A stretch of DNA of 52,993 nt from Desulfovibrio sp. GTDB taxonomy: Bacteria; Desulfobacterota; Desulfovibrionia; Desulfovibrionales; Desulfovibrionaceae. Below the pieces are notes generated by a model, which did not search any database, was not told the origin of the DNA, and saw nothing but the letters and a program-made list of their open reading frames with translations. This document shows positions 51,012-52,993 of this stretch, one piece after another. Position numbers and translations under genes: made by a program. The stretch covers positions 1 through 52,993 of the forward strand of contig JAISMY010000038.1 in the NCBI GenBank assembly GCA_031276485.1, written 5' to 3'. The first letter of the stretch is position 1; each line of letters starts with the position of its first letter.

Positions 51012-52415
51012 ATGAAAAATGAAATTGGAATAGTATATCCGGCATTTGAAAATAATAATATTCCTGTTGTCTTTGCATGTGATGTTAATTTTGTTCCATA
51101 TTTTAGTGTTGCATTACAATCAATAATAGAGAATTCAACGGAGAATAATAATTACGATATTATTTTATTATATAGAAATATATCTTTAATAACGCAAAAA
51201 ATGTTAATTAATCAAATAAATAAATATAATTTTTCAATTCGATTTTACGAAATGGAAAACATTTTTAAAATTTATAGTACAGAAAAATTTTGGGTTCCAT
51301 CATCACGATCTATATTAGCATATGCGCGATTATTTATACCAATCATTTTTAAACCATACGAAAAAATTTTATATTTAGATAGTGATATAATTTGTATAGA
51401 TGATGTTGGAAAGCTATATAACTATGATATTGGTAATAATTTTGTTGCTGCATCTAGAGATTTATGTGATATTGGAATTAGTCATAATACTGATTATTTA
51501 CAAAATTTTCTAAACATAAAATGCTTATCTGATTATTTTAATTCAGGTGTTTGTATTTTTAATATTTCAACAATAAATAAGTTGAATATATTTGATAAAT
51601 TCTTAGAAATTGCATATAGAAATAAAGGGCCTTGGGCTGATCAAAATGTTCTTAATGCTGTATGTCAAGGTAACGTATTATTTCTAGATTATACATGGAA
51701 TGTTTTAGTCACACCTTTTTTTTATCCACTAAGTACAAGTATGAGTAAAGGTGAAGTTGAAAATATATTAAATTCGGCTAAAATTTTACATTACACTACA
51801 CCAACTAAACCAACTGATATTCAAGACAATATAATAGCGCAACCTTGGTGGTATTATGCTGCTAAAACACCGTTTTATAATCAATTACAGTATATAAGTC
51901 TATTAAAAATAAAAGATATTATACAAGACAAGATAACATATATTGAACATCTTTTAGACGATAAATTACATAATTATGATATAGAATTAGAATATAATAA
52001 AGAACAACTTAGAAAAGTATATGCAAGTCGATCATGGCGTATTACAAAACCGTTACGTTATATATGTAAATTATTACGATATACCAAAAATTTAGACAAT
52101 TATAATAATATTAATGTTAATGTTATTATTTACAACATTAATAAATATATAAAATATATGATTAAATTTATCCTATTTGAAATAATTTATGTTATACATA
52201 AATATTATATCTTGAAAAATTGTATAAAATTTTTTACAAAACTATGTCCACAATTTAAAGAGAAATTAAAAAATATTGAAAATGACATACTAAACAAAAG
52301 GAAAATGCAAATAAATGTCATTGATAGAATTACTAATCAGCAGAAGAGAATTTTTCTGCTATATCAATCAGAAGTATTTGATGCAATCATGTCAAAAAAA
52401 TATAATGGTATTTAA
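51012..52415 (+). CDS. GT8-family glycosyltransferase in AT-rich DNA
   Basis: A 467-residue glycosyltransferase of the GT8 (LgtC/RfaJ-like) type. The N-terminal GT-A domain reads NIPVVFACDVNFVPYFSVAL, ILAYARLFIPIIF and KILYLDSDIICIDDV (the DxD metal motif). FNSGVCIFNIS and DQNVLNAV follow, as does the late ILHYTTPTKP His motif. The last 170 residues are Lys/Ile/Asn-rich and helical, with a short YASRSWRITKPLRY motif often found at the ends of surface-sugar transferases. AAGGG precedes ATG 51012. Codon use is strikingly A/T-rich compared with the rest of the window, pointing to recent acquisition. Confidence 0.9.
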   Translation: MKNEIGIVYPAFENNNIPVVFACDVNFVPYFSVALQSIIENSTENNNYDIILLYRNISLITQKMLINQINKYNFSIRFYEMENIFKIYSTEKFWVPSSRSILAYARLFIPIIFKPYEKILYLDSDIICIDDVGKLYNYDIGNNFVAASRDLCDIGISHNTDYLQNFLNIKCLSDYFNSGVCIFNISTINKLNIFDKFLEIAYRNKGPWADQNVLNAVCQGNVLFLDYTWNVLVTPFFYPLSTSMSKGEVENILNSAKILHYTTPTKPTDIQDNIIAQPWWYYAAKTPFYNQLQYISLLKIKDIIQDKITYIEHLLDDKLHNYDIELEYNKEQLRKVYASRSWRITKPLRYICKLLRYTKNLDNYNNINVNVIIYNINKYIKYMIKFILFEIIYVIHKYYILKNCIKFFTKLCPQFKEKLKNIENDILNKRKMQINVIDRITNQQKRIFLLYQSEVFDAIMSKKYNGI

Positions 52416-52472
52416 TAATATAAAGTATAAATATTAAAATAATATTATTATAAATCAAAAAGTGATACCGCT

Positions 52473-52993
52473 ATGCGTATAGTTTTAGATTTACAAAATA
52501 TTCAGGGACCTAGTAAATTACGAGGTATAGGTCGTAATGCTTTTGCATTAGCGCAAGCGATGATCTCAATAGCTACAGAAGATGAATTTTATATTATACT
52601 CAATAAACAATTTCCAGAGCATATTGAACAGATTCGGTATGATTTTAGATCAATAATACCTCAAAGTAATATAAAAATTTTTGATGTTCCTCTAGGCTGT
52701 ACTTTTAATGAGGGTAATTACGCACGAATTGCGGCCGCTGAACTTCTACGAGAAAATTTTATACTCAACTTAAAACCAGATATTATCCATATAGGTAGCG
52801 GCCTTCTGGAAAGTGGCCCATCAATACCTGGAATTTGTTCTGTTGGAAAATTATCCAGCACAAAAATTACGGTTGCAGCAACATTACATGATTTTATCCC
52901 AATGACAGATCCATTCTTGTATTTGCCTGATAATAATTGTAAATCACTGTATAAACAGCGCCTTGATTATATATCAAAAACAGATTTAATTTT
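52473..52993 (+). CDS. Glycosyltransferase, N-terminal part (runs off the window)
   Basis: About 173 codons from ATG 52473 to the right edge without a stop. MRIVLDLQNIQGPSKLRGIG, RNAFALAQAMI and TVAATLHDFIPMTDPF belong to a GT-B (GT4-type) glycosyltransferase, acceptor domain, similar in plan to the protein at 48473. It shares the low GC content of the preceding GT8 gene and follows it after about 57 bases. The C-terminal donor domain lies outside the window. Confidence 0.8.
   Translation, partial: MRIVLDLQNIQGPSKLRGIGRNAFALAQAMISIATEDEFYIILNKQFPEHIEQIRYDFRSIIPQSNIKIFDVPLGCTFNEGNYARIAAAELLRENFILNLKPDIIHIGSGLLESGPSIPGICSVGKLSSTKITVAATLHDFIPMTDPFLYLPDNNCKSLYKQRLDYISKTDLI

Overview
The window looks like the chromosome of a GC-rich sulfate-reducer-type deltaproteobacterium, most likely Desulfovibrionaceae. 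This is an inference from overall gene content and neighbourhood (TatA, B. subtilis-type PurF, sigma-54-driven flagellin, ADP-forming acyl-CoA synthetase-like protein next to a DRTGG protein, a LIV cassette, Pit/DUF47 phosphate genes, many TPR proteins); no rRNA or tRNA gene is visible to confirm it.

Layout. (1) 1-6.6 kb is the right part of an integrated mobile element. It carries a lytic transglycosylase fused in frame to a TraJ/MobC-type relaxosome domain (running off the left edge), an IncFII RepA-like initiator, an AlpA-type regulator, an AT-rich cargo of two adjacent genes (a winged-helix-like protein and a PD-(D/E)XK nuclease-like protein; candidate defence system) and a P4-type tyrosine integrase. 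(2) 6.7-9.2 kb: tatA, purF and infA, all on the minus strand. (3) 9.4-14.9 kb: a metal-resistance block with a MerR regulator, a Zn/Cd/Pb-type P1B ATPase behind a MerR-type operator, and a Cu(I) P1B ATPase with a CopZ-like domain fused to its C terminus. (4) 15.2-26 kb: gpsA, a 917-residue membrane/TPR-like protein with a zinc knuckle, flagellin with a sigma-54 promoter, rnc, an ACS-like protein lacking its catalytic histidine, a DRTGG protein and a methyltransferase. (5) 26.3-30.9 kb: a complete branched-chain amino-acid ABC cassette livKHMGF. (6) 31-35.2 kb: a radical SAM gene followed by an insertion-sequence graveyard (IS630, IS1380 and IS5 pieces and one nearly whole IS4-like element with an AbrB-like passenger). 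(7) 35.4-39 kb: phosphate permease, DUF47 protein and two TPR-type proteins on the minus strand. (8) 39.2-48 kb: CAP-domain protein, hybrid histidine kinase, DciA-like protein, molybdopterin-binding protein, C_GCAxxG_C_C protein, REC/TPR protein and a PLP enzyme of the D-cysteine desulfhydrase/L-cysteate lyase family. (9) 48.2-53 kb: glycosyltransferases, the last two in strongly AT-rich DNA, with a decayed toxin-antitoxin locus and two overlapping membrane microproteins between them.

The intergenic space is rich in short non-coding repeats. I find one MITE-like family with 20-bp terminal inverted repeats in three copies (about 105-111 bp), a second family in two copies, and a third single element flanked by the same 4 bp. 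One copy of the first family sits exactly in front of the MerR gene and appears to supply its ribosome binding site.

The strongest candidates for something undescribed are the two-gene cargo beside the integrase, the transglycosylase-relaxosome fusion, and the overlapping membrane microproteins. All functional assignments come from reading motifs by eye; no database search was run.
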